A stretch of 64,000 bases of DNA from Gynuella sp. (GCA_028282465.1 JANQHX010000034.1:18954-82953), one strand, 5' to 3'; positions 44,670-55,126 are shown, numbered from the stretch's first letter. Numbers and translations: made by a program. Notes: generated from the letters alone by a model not told the origin.

Positions 44670-46067
44670 ATGACAAATCATATTCAAGAAGCGATTTGGG
44701 ATCAGGATCTGATTTTAAAGTACAATGTTACTGGCCCACGCTACACCTCATACCCTACTGCTGTGCAGTTTGAAGATTGCAGTGCAGAAGATTTCATGGC
44801 TCATATCACTGAGTCTGCGCGACAGTCCAAAGCCACAGCTCCTTTATCTTTGTACGTACATGTTCCTTTTTGCCAGCATGTTTGTTTTTATTGTGGCTGC
44901 AACAAAATAGCGACTAAAGATCAAAGCAGAGCCGACCAATATCTGAATGCACTAGAAGAGGAAATGAAGACTTTAGCGCCTTATTTCCGTGGCAGACCCG
45001 TTCAACAATTACATTGGGGCGGCGGCACACCAACATTTCTGAGTGGCGAGCAAACTAAACGGCTCATCAAAATGTTGCGTCAGAATTTTGATATTCTCGC
45101 GGATGATCTTGGTGAATACTCAATCGAAATAGACCCTAGGGTCACCACTCCAGATCGTTTAATGTTATTAAGAGAGCTTGGATTTAATCGAATTAGTTTA
45201 GGCGTTCAAGACTTTAATGAGCCTACGCAAATTGCGATTAACCGAACTCAAAGTTATGAGCTGGTAGAAGAAAGTGTCACCGCTGCAAAAGAGTATGGCT
45301 TCTTTTCTATTAGTTTCGATCTGATTTACGGCTTACCGCATCAAACTCAAGAATCATTTGATCAAACTCTGGATCGGGTTATTGAACTGAATCCCGATAG
45401 AATTGCTGTTTACAATTACGCTCACCTTCCTGAGCGCTTTATGCCTCAACGCAGAATTAATGAAAGTGATCTTCCATCACCGAGCGAGAAGCTAGACATA
45501 TTGGGCCATGCCATCAGTAAGCTACAAAAGGCTGGTTATGTTTATATTGGTATGGATCACTTTGCCAAGCCTGATGATGATCTTGTAAAAGCCCAAGAAG
45601 AGGGTACGCTGCAAAGAAACTTTCAAGGCTATTCAACCAATGGCGATACCGACCTTTTGGGCCTTGGTGTTTCTTCCATCAGCCACATCAGTAATGCTTT
45701 TTTACAGAATTTTCGCGAGCTTGATAAGTACGAAGAAGCAGCATTGAATGGCGTTCCGAGCACCTTTAAAGGGTACAGTTTGAACAACGATGACATTGTT
45801 CGTCAGCAAGTCATTAAAGATTTAAGCTGTAACGGTTGGGTAGACTATGAAAAGCTGGATGAACAATTTGATATTGATTCCAGAGCTTATTTTTCTCATG
45901 AGTTGGTTCGCTTAGCTTCCCTTGAAGAAGACGGTCTCGTCAAATTAGAGGAGAACGGAATTAAGGTAACCATGCAAGGTCGATTATTACTGCGCCCTAT
46001 ATGCATGGTTTTTGATGCGTATTTGCAGCGGGATGCCCATAAGGCGAGCTTTTCTAAGGTGGTGTAA
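44670..46067 (+). CDS. hemN: Oxygen-independent coproporphyrinogen III dehydrogenase
   Basis: 465 residues from ATG 44670, with AGGAGGAG upstream; the frame is open 14 codons further but without support. Radical-SAM Cys68, Cys72 and Cys75 in PFCQHVCFYCGC, the GGGTPTFL motif, and the conserved YNVTGPRYTSYPTA N-terminus of HemN. It converts coproporphyrinogen III to protoporphyrinogen IX without oxygen, supplying heme for the cytochromes of the nap system during anaerobic growth. Likely activated through the FNR box upstream. Confidence 0.96.
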   Translation: MTNHIQEAIWDQDLILKYNVTGPRYTSYPTAVQFEDCSAEDFMAHITESARQSKATAPLSLYVHVPFCQHVCFYCGCNKIATKDQSRADQYLNALEEEMKTLAPYFRGRPVQQLHWGGGTPTFLSGEQTKRLIKMLRQNFDILADDLGEYSIEIDPRVTTPDRLMLLRELGFNRISLGVQDFNEPTQIAINRTQSYELVEESVTAAKEYGFFSISFDLIYGLPHQTQESFDQTLDRVIELNPDRIAVYNYAHLPERFMPQRRINESDLPSPSEKLDILGHAISKLQKAGYVYIGMDHFAKPDDDLVKAQEEGTLQRNFQGYSTNGDTDLLGLGVSSISHISNAFLQNFRELDKYEEAALNGVPSTFKGYSLNNDDIVRQQVIKDLSCNGWVDYEKLDEQFDIDSRAYFSHELVRLASLEEDGLVKLEENGIKVTMQGRLLLRPICMVFDAYLQRDAHKASFSKVV

Positions 46068-46097
46068 TCTTTCTCGGAGAAGTCCAACAAACCCCTG

Positions 46098-46122
46098 AAT
46101 CCCGGCATAGGCCGGGATTTTT
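46098..46122 (+). terminator. Intrinsic terminator of hemN
   Basis: AATCCCGGC (46098-46106) pairs with GCCGGGATT (46111-46119) around ATAG, followed by a T run. Confidence 0.88.
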
Positions 46123-46176
46123 ATTTTCATCCCTTTTTGATTCAATAAGACCTACCTACAAACACAGCGAATCATC

Positions 46177-46668
46177 ATGGTCATCAATTTTGCAATAAAG
46201 GAAGATGCTTCTGACATAAGGCTATTTTGCCAATCGGTTTGGGTTCAAACCTATGCACTTGACGGATTGCTTAAATCGTTCACTGAGTTTCTAGATGAGC
46301 AATTCAGCATCGACAAACTCCATCGAGAAATCGAGCAACAACAAATCTTGCTTGCAAGAACCCCTGAAAATGGCATTGCAGCAATAGCAATATTCAATAA
46401 AGCCTCTAAGGAAGTGGAAACATTTTATGTGTTATCTCACTTTCAAAATCAGGGCCTTGGTAAGCGAATGATGCAAGCACTCATTGGGCAAGGCATGCCT
46501 GACATGTGGCTGACTTGCTGGGAACACAATACTAAAGCCATCGTGTTTTATGAGCGGCTAGGCTTTAAGCCTGTATCTGAAACCTTTTTTGAGCTAAATG
46601 AGCAACATCATCGCAACATTATTTTTGAGCTCAGCTCTGAAAACCACTTGGCTCAACTTCATAAATAG
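46177..46668 (+). CDS. GNAT-family N-acetyltransferase
   Basis: 163 residues of a single GNAT domain: VETFYVLSHFQNQGLGKRMM is the acetyl-CoA-binding motif A, and AIVFYERLGFKPVSE motif B. N-terminal IKEDASDIRLFCQSVW fits the family. Cytoplasmic; the substrate (small molecule or protein N-terminus) is not known. It precedes argA by 35 bases and may be co-transcribed with it. Confidence 0.8.
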   Translation: MVINFAIKEDASDIRLFCQSVWVQTYALDGLLKSFTEFLDEQFSIDKLHREIEQQQILLARTPENGIAAIAIFNKASKEVETFYVLSHFQNQGLGKRMMQALIGQGMPDMWLTCWEHNTKAIVFYERLGFKPVSETFFELNEQHHRNIIFELSSENHLAQLHK

Positions 46669-46703
46669 CTAACATAGGCCTAACGTTTAAGGAAATTCCT
46701 GTT

Positions 46704-48005
46704 GTGGACTTTGTTAGTTTCTTTCGGAGCACTGCTCCATACATACATGCACATAAAGATAAAACCCTGGTTTTATTAATTACGGGTGAGGCCCTGGCCA
46801 GTGAAAACTGGAAGACGCTTCTGCATGACCTGGCATTGTTAAATAGCTTAGGTCAGAAGGTCATCATGGTTTATGGAGCTCGCCCTCAAATTAATAAAGC
46901 ACTAGAAAGCCGTGAGTTAATTATCGAGTTTCATAAACATTTAAGAGTCACCAGCCATGAAGTTATCGATGTCATTTCCCAGGTTCATGGTCAACTGAGA
47001 AGCCAAATTGAATCTCAATTAAGTCTGGGCTTGATTAATTCCCCTATGCATAACTCTAGAGTTCAATGCGTGAGCGGGAACTTTGTGATCGCGAAACCCA
47101 AAGGCATATTAGAAGGTGTCGATTTGCAATTCACCGGCACTGTTCGACGTATTGATAGCAAAGGGATTCAACAGCAAATGGAGTTAGGGAATGTAGTGTT
47201 AGTGAATCACCTTGGCTACTCACCCACGGGAGAGCTGTTTAATTTAGCTGCTGAAGAAGTCGCTGTTGCGATCGCGTCCGCGATTAAAGCCGATAAAATG
47301 GTGGTGGTGGGTGACAACGGTTTGGTCACGTCCGACCAAAACACCCTAACTGCACTTGTGCCTAGCCAATGCCAACACATACTAAGCCAACATCAAGCCG
47401 GCGATTCTGGTTATGCTGAGCTAGAAGCAACCATGCTGGCATGTAAACAAGGGGTTAATCGCTGCCATTTGGTGCCTTTTGATAAGGATGGCTCTTTACT
47501 GACTGAACTGTATACAAGAGATGGTTGCGGCACACTGGTAACACAAGATGCCTACGACAGCTTGAGAGAAGCAACTATTGATGATGTAGCCGGTATTTTG
47601 GAATTGCTCAGGCCACTGGAAAACCAAGGTATGTTGGTACGGCGTTCAAGAGAACTACTGGAAAATGAGATAGACCATTTTTTGGTAAACGAGAGAGATG
47701 GCAAGATCATAGGATGCGCGGCCCTCTACCCCTTTAAAGATAGCTCCTACCAAGTTGCTGAGCTTGCTTGCGTGGCGGTGCATCCAGATTATCGCCATGA
47801 AGCACGGGGCGAGAAACTGTTGTCAGCTGCAGAAGAACGAGCTAGGCAGTCTGGCCTGAACAAGCTGTTTGTGTTAACCACCCACACCGCTCACTGGTTT
47901 ATCGAAAGGGGTTTTGAATCCGCTGGTGTAGATGCTTTACCACAGTCAAAAAAATCCCTGTACAACTATCAACGAAACTCCAAAGTTTTTACCAAGAGTC
48001 TTTAA
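46704..48005 (+). CDS. argA: N-acetylglutamate synthase
   Basis: 433 residues from a GTG with AAGGAA upstream. N-terminal amino-acid-kinase-like domain (VIMVYGARPQINKAL, VLVNHLGYSPTGELFNL) and C-terminal GNAT domain (LACVAVHPDYRHEARGEKLL, WFIERGFESAG), the classical ArgA layout. It makes N-acetylglutamate from glutamate and acetyl-CoA, first step of arginine synthesis, usually inhibited by arginine. Two bases separate it from the SDR gene. Confidence 0.95.
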   Translation: MDFVSFFRSTAPYIHAHKDKTLVLLITGEALASENWKTLLHDLALLNSLGQKVIMVYGARPQINKALESRELIIEFHKHLRVTSHEVIDVISQVHGQLRSQIESQLSLGLINSPMHNSRVQCVSGNFVIAKPKGILEGVDLQFTGTVRRIDSKGIQQQMELGNVVLVNHLGYSPTGELFNLAAEEVAVAIASAIKADKMVVVGDNGLVTSDQNTLTALVPSQCQHILSQHQAGDSGYAELEATMLACKQGVNRCHLVPFDKDGSLLTELYTRDGCGTLVTQDAYDSLREATIDDVAGILELLRPLENQGMLVRRSRELLENEIDHFLVNERDGKIIGCAALYPFKDSSYQVAELACVAVHPDYRHEARGEKLLSAAEERARQSGLNKLFVLTTHTAHWFIERGFESAGVDALPQSKKSLYNYQRNSKVFTKSL

Positions 48006-48007
48006 AA

Positions 48008-48799
48008 ATGGATTTAGATTTAAAAAACAAAGTCATCATGGTCGCAGCAGCCAGTAAAGGTATGGGCCGAGCAATCGCATTACAATGTGCCTATGAAGGC
48101 GCAAAAGTTTCCATCGCCAGCCGCACTCAGGAAGACATTTCAGAAACCGCCGATTTTATACGCAAAGAAACCGGTGCAGAGGTGCTGGCCAATTATTTTG
48201 ATGCTAGCAATGGTGACAGCATTAATGCCTGGACCCAAAACACATTAGATGAATTTGGACGTATAGACGGTTTGCTGGTCAATGCAGGTGGGCCACCTCC
48301 AGGCTTTTTCGAAGATTTTGATGACAGGCATTGGCAAGAAGCCTTTGATTTAACACTCATGAGTGCAGTGCGAATGGTTCGTGCGGTTTTACCGACTATG
48401 AAACAACAGGGCGGTGGCAGCATTTTAACGATCACTTCCAGTTCAGTGAAAGAGCCTATTGATGTACTGCTGTTGTCCAATGTTATGCGTTCAGGCGTTA
48501 CCAGTTTAATGAAAAGTCTTTCCCAGCAATACGCTGCAGATAATGTCCGGTTCAATAATATAATCCCAGGATTAATTGATACCGATCGCTTAACCGCGTT
48601 AGATTCAAATGCTGCAGAGAAACTTGGTGTCACAAGAGAAGAAAGGCGGGCTCAAGTAGAAGCAACCATTCCTGCAAAGCGCTATGGTCGTCCTGAAGAG
48701 TTTGCCAATGCGGCAACATTTTTACTCAGCGATGCGGCTAGTTACATCACAGGTGCGTCGTTACAAGTTGATGGCGGTAAGATCAAGACAGTTTGGTAA
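48008..48799 (+). CDS. SDR-family oxidoreductase without the usual Tyr-x-x-x-Lys pair
   Basis: 263 residues. Cofactor motif AAASKGMGRAIALQ, LVNAGGPPPGFFEDF, catalytic Ser in TITSSSVKEP, and C-terminal LLSDAASYITGASLQVDGG. Where most SDRs have Tyr-x-x-x-Lys this protein reads LLLSNVMRSG, a variant known from a subgroup of FabG-like proteins. A reductase role is likely, the mechanism is unclear. Two bases after argA. Confidence 0.82.
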   Translation: MDLDLKNKVIMVAAASKGMGRAIALQCAYEGAKVSIASRTQEDISETADFIRKETGAEVLANYFDASNGDSINAWTQNTLDEFGRIDGLLVNAGGPPPGFFEDFDDRHWQEAFDLTLMSAVRMVRAVLPTMKQQGGGSILTITSSSVKEPIDVLLLSNVMRSGVTSLMKSLSQQYAADNVRFNNIIPGLIDTDRLTALDSNAAEKLGVTREERRAQVEATIPAKRYGRPEEFANAATFLLSDAASYITGASLQVDGGKIKTVW

Positions 48800-48844
48800 G
48801 ACTTGCTAACCTAACCCTTACTCACAAATTCCTACTTACTATGG

Positions 48845-48866
48845 CTATCAGGCTGCCGCCTGATAG
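48845..48866. other. Strong intergenic hairpin before pyrF
   Basis: CTATCAGGC (48845-48853) pairs perfectly with GCCTGATAG (48858-48866) around TGCC. There is no T tract on either side, so it may end or protect a transcript rather than act as a classical terminator. Confidence 0.5.
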
Positions 48867-48952
48867 TGCTCTTACCGCTATGCAGGGCAATTCAAATTTA
48901 ACCTCTATTCTGCTATCTTCCCGCCAACATCTGACAGCTCCTGAGGTTAGCC

Positions 48953-49768
48953 TTGAAGTTCACTGATTTATTAAAAAAACGCTGGATTGAACATGAAACT
49001 CTGGTTTGCGTAGGCTTAGATCCTTATCCAGAAAAATTTCCTAGTAATATCGGTCGTCGCTCTGAAGACATCTTTGAATTTAACAAGGCAATCATTGATG
49101 CAACCCAGGATTTAGTATGCGCTTACAAACCCCAGTTTGCCCATTTCGCAGCCGTTGCAGCAGAAGATCAGCTTAAGCGCACAATAGGTTATATAAAAAC
49201 CAAGTACCCTGAGATTCCGGTGATTCTTGATTCAAAGCGGGGCGACATCGGATCAACCGCTGCGATGTATGCTAAAGAAGCGTTTGAGCATTATCAGGCC
49301 GATTCTGTAACTGTGAACCCCTATATGGGGGTTGATACGGTTAAGCCGTTTACCGATCATGCCAATAAAGGCACGGTTCTTTTATGCAGAACATCAAATC
49401 CAGGTGCGTCTGAACTTCAAAATCTTGAGACTAGGGATGGCTTAAAACTTTATGAGCAGGTAGCCAAGCTAGCAGCCAATACCTGGAATGAACACCAAAA
49501 CATTATGTTAGTAGTAGGTGCCACTGCCCCAGACGAAATGGCCAATATCCGCAAACTCACCGGAGATATGCCTTTTTTGGTTCCAGGAATTGGCGCTCAA
49601 GGTGGAGACATAGAAGCAGTGGTTGCCGCAGGGAAAACAGCGGATGGCACTGGTTTGGTTATTAACTCTTCAAGAGCCATTCTCTACGCGTCAGATAGCA
49701 GTGATTTTGCCGACGCAGCCCGAGCTGAAACATTAAAACTAAAAGTTGCTATTAACGCCTATCGATAA
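48953..49768 (+). CDS. pyrF: Orotidine 5'-phosphate decarboxylase (long type)
   Basis: 271 residues of the longer bacterial type. Start TTG with GAGG six bases upstream. The catalytic Asp93-x-Lys95-x-x-Asp98 array is in ILDSKRGDIGST; VCVGLDPYPEKFP at the start and VPGIGAQGGD near the end bind substrate. It forms UMP from OMP. The next gene begins one base after its stop. Confidence 0.95.
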   Translation: MKFTDLLKKRWIEHETLVCVGLDPYPEKFPSNIGRRSEDIFEFNKAIIDATQDLVCAYKPQFAHFAAVAAEDQLKRTIGYIKTKYPEIPVILDSKRGDIGSTAAMYAKEAFEHYQADSVTVNPYMGVDTVKPFTDHANKGTVLLCRTSNPGASELQNLETRDGLKLYEQVAKLAANTWNEHQNIMLVVGATAPDEMANIRKLTGDMPFLVPGIGAQGGDIEAVVAAGKTADGTGLVINSSRAILYASDSSDFADAARAETLKLKVAINAYR

Positions 49769-50641
49769 ATGTTCAGAACCATTAAATACTGTTTACTGAG
49801 TGTTCTTTTAAGTACAGCGTCTTTTTGTATCGCTGACGTAATTGAAGTGACTGATTCAATTGGCAGCTTAACTCAGTTAGAGAAGCCAGCGAAACGAATT
49901 ATCTCGCTCATTCCACACGCAACGGAAATGTTGTTCGACATAGAAGCGGGCGACTCTGTTGTGGGAACAGTCAAACACAGTGAATATCCAGAAGCGGCAA
50001 CTTTGATTCCACGGGTAGGGGACTATTACAGCATTAACATTGAGTTGATTTTAGAAATAAAGCCCGACTTAATTATCGCTTGGCCAGGAGGCCCAACGGG
50101 CCCACAGTTACAGCAGCTTGAAGAGCTTGGTTTTAAAGTCTTCTACAGCAAACCGGAGTCTTTAGAGCAAATCGCTATTGCTTTTGAGCAGTTTGGAAAG
50201 CTTACAGGTAAAGAAAAAACGGCGAAAGCCAAAAAGAATTTATTTGAAAATGAAATCAGTCATCTTAGAGATCAATACCTAGAGTCGAAACCAATGATTA
50301 GTTATTTTCAAATATGGCATGACCCCATCATCACCATCAGCAGGCACAGCTTTATCCATGAAATCATTGAACTCTGTGGTGGCGTAAACCCATTCGCGGA
50401 GCTTTTTCAAGCTGCACCGCAAATCGGTTTAGAATCAGTACTCAGCGCTGATCCAGATGTTATTTTTGTTCACTCGAACAGTTTAGAACAAGCCGACATC
50501 TGGAAACCTTTTCCTCAAATTAAAGCCATCAAAAACAACCATGTTTACGCCATCAGTCCTGATATTGTAGCAAGGCCAGGTTTTTCCTTATTGAAAGGGG
50601 CAGCTTCAATTTGTAGCCGACTTGAGCAAGCAAGACACTAA
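49769..50641 (+). CDS. Periplasmic helical-backbone metal/cobalamin receptor (BtuF-like)
   Basis: 290 residues with a signal peptide (cleavage after SFCIA, about residue 23). Two-lobed fold with single helical backbone: KRIISLIPHATEMLFDIEAG, GDYYSINIELILEIKPDLII and a C-terminal ISPDIVARPGFSLLKGA. This matches the PF01497 group that binds cobalamin or iron chelates; BtuF is the closest guess. No permease or ATPase follows, so those subunits are elsewhere. It immediately follows pyrF. Confidence 0.8.
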   Translation: MFRTIKYCLLSVLLSTASFCIADVIEVTDSIGSLTQLEKPAKRIISLIPHATEMLFDIEAGDSVVGTVKHSEYPEAATLIPRVGDYYSINIELILEIKPDLIIAWPGGPTGPQLQQLEELGFKVFYSKPESLEQIAIAFEQFGKLTGKEKTAKAKKNLFENEISHLRDQYLESKPMISYFQIWHDPIITISRHSFIHEIIELCGGVNPFAELFQAAPQIGLESVLSADPDVIFVHSNSLEQADIWKPFPQIKAIKNNHVYAISPDIVARPGFSLLKGAASICSRLEQARH

Positions 50642-50727
50642 TTAAGTCTTTATTGGTAACACCCTAAGACCTTGCTGACAATTCAGAGTATGGGTCTACA
50701 CTTTTATGAAACTCTTCAAATAAGTGT

Positions 50728-53328
50728 TTGACTGTGACTATAAAGCGCTCAATAGCTTTTGTACTGCTGTCCGCTATGGCAGTTGTTGGAAATATACTTA
50801 GCCTACCTCTATTCTTCGGTGTTGATCTGTTATTTGGAAGCATTTTTGCCATCCTAGCTATACGCTATCTACCCTTATTACCCGCCATAGCTGTTGGACT
50901 AATTGCCAGTGCCTATACATTTCATATTTGGGGCCACCCCTGGGCCATTATTATTTTTACAGCAGAAATATGGGTCACTGGTTATTTATTTAAACGATTT
51001 AAATTACACCTGATCATTGCTAACTTGTTTTACTGGACGGTGATAGGAATACCACTGGTGTGGATTTTTTATCGCGTAGTGATGGACATCCCTCCCACTC
51101 CAACACTAACGATTTTATTTAAACAGCCTATCAATGGTTTTTTCAATGTTGTTATCGCTTCGTTAATTTCGCTTATCCCTATTGTAAGGCAATGGTTCGA
51201 ATTAGAAGAAGATAAAGAAAGCTTCTCCATAAAAGAGATTCTGCTGTCAACTCTAGTAAGTGCAGTGGTGATCCCAATGGTGATGGTATTCGGATACTTC
51301 AGTCAGCAAAAAATTCAAGGAGACATTGAAGATAAAAAGAATCAGTTGATTCAACTAACAGAGATTGCCCGCAATCAAACCCTATATCTGTTTAATCATT
51401 ATGAAAAAACCGGATTAACACTGGCTACCAAAATCAATGAAGAATCTATTTCATCCAAAAAGCAATTAGAACAGGAAGTTTCAAATCTTTTAAATGAATA
51501 CCAGGAAATTCAATCACTAGAAATCGAAAACTTTGATGGCAGCATTTCTTTGTCTTTCGAACGACCAAACAAGAAAAAAGACTTCCACTTTTTGATATCT
51601 GAACAATGGATTAGCCAGCCCAATCAAGACTGGAAAAAACTTCGCATTAAATTCTTACCTACCGAACTTTATGAAAACGATTATGGTGAAAATGGTTATC
51701 CGTCCATTAGCTGGTTTACCGAGCGAAATGAGTTAGTGTTTACTACAGATCCAAACATCAACCATGTTGAAAGCAACATTTTAACTGAAGGTACTTTACT
51801 GGCTTCAGAGCACCCTGGTTTTTTTCAATGGTTTCCAGATCGTGGCGACATGCCACTACTGCTTTGGTGGCGAAATTCTTTTTTCGTCAATCGAGTACCT
51901 ATAGACCAACACAAACCTAGGGGTGAACTGGTGAGTAGTTTAGCGGTAGCCCCGGTGGTCAATAGAATTCAAACATTACAATACACTTCTCTTTTTTATT
52001 TATTAATCATTGTTTATTTGGCATCTGGTTTATCTTTATTAGTGGTTCGAGTCGTTGGGCGGCCTATGGTTTCGATTGCCACTACCACACAAAACATTCC
52101 CGACAAACTTAATGAGTTGTCAGAACTACACTGGCCTGATACTAGTGTGGCTGAACTTCAACACCTCTGCCACAGCAGCAATAACACTGCGGGAACACTT
52201 AAGTTTTTAATCGACCAGTTGGAAAGCGCAAACAGAGAATTAGAAGAAAAAGTAGCTAGTCGCACAGCACAGTTTGAACAAGAAATGCATGACAGATTGC
52301 GTGCACGAGAACAACTATCCATTTTATCCGTAAGACTAAAAGAAATTCATCGTTTGAGTACCGACAGATTCGATAGCTATCAAGAAAACCTAGAGTCTTA
52401 CTTGCGAACAGGTTGTTCGTTACTGGGATTTAAATTTGGGATCATCAGTCAAATAAACTTGAACGATTATGTCATTCTAGCCTGTGAACCGGTTACAGAT
52501 AGTATGCAGCCAGGCACACATTTTGATCTGTCCAATACTTACTGCGCAGCAGTATATCGTTCGGGTCAAAGCATTAAATATGATCAAGTTGGTTTATTAC
52601 CGAGCATGAGCGGGCACCCAGCTTACAAAGATTTAAAGCTTGAATCATACATATCGGCTCCCATTAAAATTCAGGGAAAAATTTATGGCACTATAAATTT
52701 TTCTGATTTGGAACCGAAAGATAATATTACCAATGACGAGATAGAGTTCATCGAACTGATGGCAGCTTCATTAAGCGTTGTTATTGAAAACGAACTAAAA
52801 GAGCAAGCTCAAATCGGCAAAGAATTACAGTTAATTGAACAAAGCCTAACGGACGAACTAACTAAGATTCCAAATAGGCGGGCATTGGAAAACTACCTAA
52901 GTAGAACATTCACAGAATATAGATTATTTCCCAAATTACTTACAGTCATCATGATAGATGTTGATGATTTCAAATCTCTGAATGATAAGTTTGGGCATGT
53001 TGCCGGCGATGAAGTCTTATCCAGAGTTGCTGACACTCTTTCATTAACTCTGAGAGACAACGACTTTCTGGCCCGATTTGGCGGAGAAGAGTTTTCTGTC
53101 GTTATTAAAAACCGAGAACGTATTGCCGTAGCACATATTGCGGAACGCATGAGAGCGGCAGTAGAAGCCATGGAGAACCCTTATCGACCTGTTACCATTA
53201 GCCTGGGTATTTGCTGCATTAATTCAAGTACCATTTCACAGTACCAGTCGTTAATAGAATTTGCTGACAAAGCTCTATATTCGGCTAAAGAAGCAGGTAA
53301 GAATTGTTTTAAATTTCATACAGACTAA
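50728..53328 (+). CDS. Membrane diguanylate cyclase with GAF domain
   Basis: 866 residues. An N-terminal membrane part of about six helices (residues 8-175, MASE-like), another helix near 175-195, a periplasmic loop, a helix at about 415-440, then a coiled coil (ANRELEEKVASRTAQFEQEM), a GAF domain (about 545-690) and a GGDEF domain. The active site is intact (ARFGGEEFSVV; Gly785 begins GGEEF) and an allosteric RxxD (RDND) lies five residues before it. It should make c-di-GMP in response to a membrane or cytosolic signal. TTG 50728 or GTG 50734 may be the start; neither has a clear ribosome-binding site. Confidence 0.88.
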   Translation: MTVTIKRSIAFVLLSAMAVVGNILSLPLFFGVDLLFGSIFAILAIRYLPLLPAIAVGLIASAYTFHIWGHPWAIIIFTAEIWVTGYLFKRFKLHLIIANLFYWTVIGIPLVWIFYRVVMDIPPTPTLTILFKQPINGFFNVVIASLISLIPIVRQWFELEEDKESFSIKEILLSTLVSAVVIPMVMVFGYFSQQKIQGDIEDKKNQLIQLTEIARNQTLYLFNHYEKTGLTLATKINEESISSKKQLEQEVSNLLNEYQEIQSLEIENFDGSISLSFERPNKKKDFHFLISEQWISQPNQDWKKLRIKFLPTELYENDYGENGYPSISWFTERNELVFTTDPNINHVESNILTEGTLLASEHPGFFQWFPDRGDMPLLLWWRNSFFVNRVPIDQHKPRGELVSSLAVAPVVNRIQTLQYTSLFYLLIIVYLASGLSLLVVRVVGRPMVSIATTTQNIPDKLNELSELHWPDTSVAELQHLCHSSNNTAGTLKFLIDQLESANRELEEKVASRTAQFEQEMHDRLRAREQLSILSVRLKEIHRLSTDRFDSYQENLESYLRTGCSLLGFKFGIISQINLNDYVILACEPVTDSMQPGTHFDLSNTYCAAVYRSGQSIKYDQVGLLPSMSGHPAYKDLKLESYISAPIKIQGKIYGTINFSDLEPKDNITNDEIEFIELMAASLSVVIENELKEQAQIGKELQLIEQSLTDELTKIPNRRALENYLSRTFTEYRLFPKLLTVIMIDVDDFKSLNDKFGHVAGDEVLSRVADTLSLTLRDNDFLARFGGEEFSVVIKNRERIAVAHIAERMRAAVEAMENPYRPVTISLGICCINSSTISQYQSLIEFADKALYSAKEAGKNCFKFHTD

Positions 53329-53381
53329 TATTTTCCTGGGCGAAAGGTTTGAGCGTCTTATATCTAACAGAAAAGATTGAG

Positions 53382-53651
53382 TTATCTAACGCTATTTAAG
53401 TAAAACAGCACTTTGTTTCTGTCATCTTTCCCAAGACTGTCCTGATTCATAGAGTGTTCGAGCAGATCCTCTAAGTCTCCAAAGAAATCATGTTCCGAAC
53501 CATCGAAGTCGTGTTCGAGCCAATGGTTTTCTAATAAATAGATTTGCGGAATGATATAACCTAGATTAAAAAGGTCATGATCTTCTACCCTTTTCTCTAG
53601 CTGTTGCAACTTCTCCACTAGTTGCGTGGCATATTGACTTATTGAGTTCAA
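53382..53651 (-). CDS. YfcL-like small protein
   Basis: 89 residues from the TTG at 53651, which has AAGGA six bases upstream. The segment EDHDLFNLGYIIPQIYLLE resembles YfcL of enterobacteria, whose function is unknown; the remainder is acidic and helical. Nine bases after msrA, so it is probably the last gene of the ThuA-msrA-yfcL unit. Confidence 0.6.
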   Translation of the reverse strand: MNSISQYATQLVEKLQQLEKRVEDHDLFNLGYIIPQIYLLENHWLEHDFDGSEHDFFGDLEDLLEHSMNQDSLGKDDRNKVLFYLNSVR

Positions 53652-53660
53652 AAACAATCC

Positions 53661-54290
53661 TTAAACACAAGTCACCCCAGTTCCTTTTAAGCCGCAATAT
53701 CCATTTGGGTTCTTGGCTAGATACTGTTGGTGATATATTTCGGCAAAGTAAAACATTTGGCCAGTTTTTATTTCTGTTGTAATTTCAGGAAAACCTTTGG
53801 CAGACAAGAGTGTTTGGTAATGATCAAGGGATGTTTTCGCAGCCTCAAGATCATCTTCTGAAACATATATAGCTGACCGATATTGAGTACCCTTATCATT
53901 CCCTTGTCGCATTCCTTGAGTGGGATCATGAGCTTCCCAAAACACTTTAAGTAGCTCATCAAAGGTTATTTCACTTGGGTCATAGTCTAACCAAACCACC
54001 TCTGTATGGCCGGTCATACCTGAACATACCTCTTCATAAGTTGGGTAAGGGGTATAACCACCCGCATAGCCGACGGCGGTTCTCACAACACCATCCAGTT
54101 GCCAAAACAAACGTTCTGCCCCCCAAAAGCACCCAAGCCCCAATATTAAAATCTTATGGCCTGCTTGAGTCGGTGAGGTTAAGTCTTGTTGATTAACATA
54201 GTGAGTATCTGGTAATTGAAAACCATAGTAGCCTCTGCCGGGAAGAGCAGCATTTTTTTCCACCATGGATACCTTCTTGAAAATATTCAA
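53661..54290 (-). CDS. msrA: Peptide methionine sulfoxide reductase A
   Basis: 209 residues. The active Cys54 lies in [34 protein letters not shown] and [13 protein letters not shown] (recycling Cys) complete the family pattern. It reduces methionine-S-sulfoxide in proteins. Start TTG with GGAGGA eight bases upstream, overlapping the ThuA stop (TTGA). Confidence 0.95.
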   Translation of the reverse strand: MNIFKKVSMVEKNAALPGRGYYGFQLPDTHYVNQQDLTSPTQAGHKILILGLGCFWGAERLFWQLDGVVRTAVGYAGGYTPYPTYEEVCSGMTGHTEVVWLDYDPSEITFDELLKVFWEAHDPTQGMRQGNDKGTQYRSAIYVSEDDLEAAKTSLDHYQTLLSAKGFPEITTEIKTGQMFYFAEIYHQQYLAKNPNGYCGLKGTGVTCV

Positions 54291-54949
54291 TTGTTTGTCC
54301 TCCGACTCCAGTCTAAACCCCGACTGATCATGGATCTGACCTCTGGCACGTCCAGATCTATTGGATGATGACCAAGGGAACAGTAAAAAACCCTGCCATG
54401 GCCATGGTTTTTGGTCCAGGCGATTGGCAACGTAACCTTAGAATACCACCAAGCCTCGGGCTCTTCGTCACCCTTAAGTGTTGACGTGGCTAGAATATTA
54501 ATTGATGGATCAATATGTACGAAATACTGCTCTGAGTGAATCGAAAAATTTTGAATTCCTCTAGTAATTTCATGATCAACGTTTGAAATTTGTACACTGA
54601 AATTTTTGACACCACCTGGATGGGCTACGAATTGACCACCCAACATCCATTGGTAGTCTATATTTTCCCTAAAACCGTCTGCAGACCCGTGTATGCCTAA
54701 TAATCCACAGCCACTTTCGATGGCCGTTACTAGGTTTTTAGACTGTGATTCAGATAGAGTTCCCATGGTCCACAATGGAATAACCAAATCGAAGGATGCC
54801 AAGGTTTCTGGAGTTTCTAGCACAGATAAATCGGTATGTATAAATGCCGCTATATTCTTTTCTGCTTCAATGTCTTTAATAATTTTAGCAATTTCCAGTG
54901 GGAAGTGACCCTCCCACCCCCCGGCAAGAATTAATGTTTTACTGGACAC
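54287..54949 (-). CDS. ThuA-domain protein
   Basis: 220 residues of the ThuA/glutamine-amidotransferase-like fold: [56 protein letters not shown] and [19 protein letters not shown]. ThuA proteins are linked to trehalose or other disaccharide metabolism; this one lies alone with msrA, so its role is open. Start GTG with AGGTGA upstream. Confidence 0.82.
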   Translation of the reverse strand: MSSKTLILAGGWEGHFPLEIAKIIKDIEAEKNIAAFIHTDLSVLETPETLASFDLVIPLWTMGTLSESQSKNLVTAIESGCGLLGIHGSADGFRENIDYQWMLGGQFVAHPGGVKNFSVQISNVDHEITRGIQNFSIHSEQYFVHIDPSINILATSTLKGDEEPEAWWYSKVTLPIAWTKNHGHGRVFYCSLGHHPIDLDVPEVRSMISRGLDWSRRTNN

Positions 54950-55126
54950 AGAGTTTTCACCTATAAAAATCTTGGGGCATGGTAAACAAGAACAGTTGTA
55001 TATATCTGCTTATTTTCGCCTTTTTCTACTCGCTACTTCTAATAATTCCGACAATGCCCATGTAAGAGGGAAAACCTCCTGTTGGCTGCTAAACTTAAAA
55101 TAATATAAATTTTTAAGGTAGAAACC

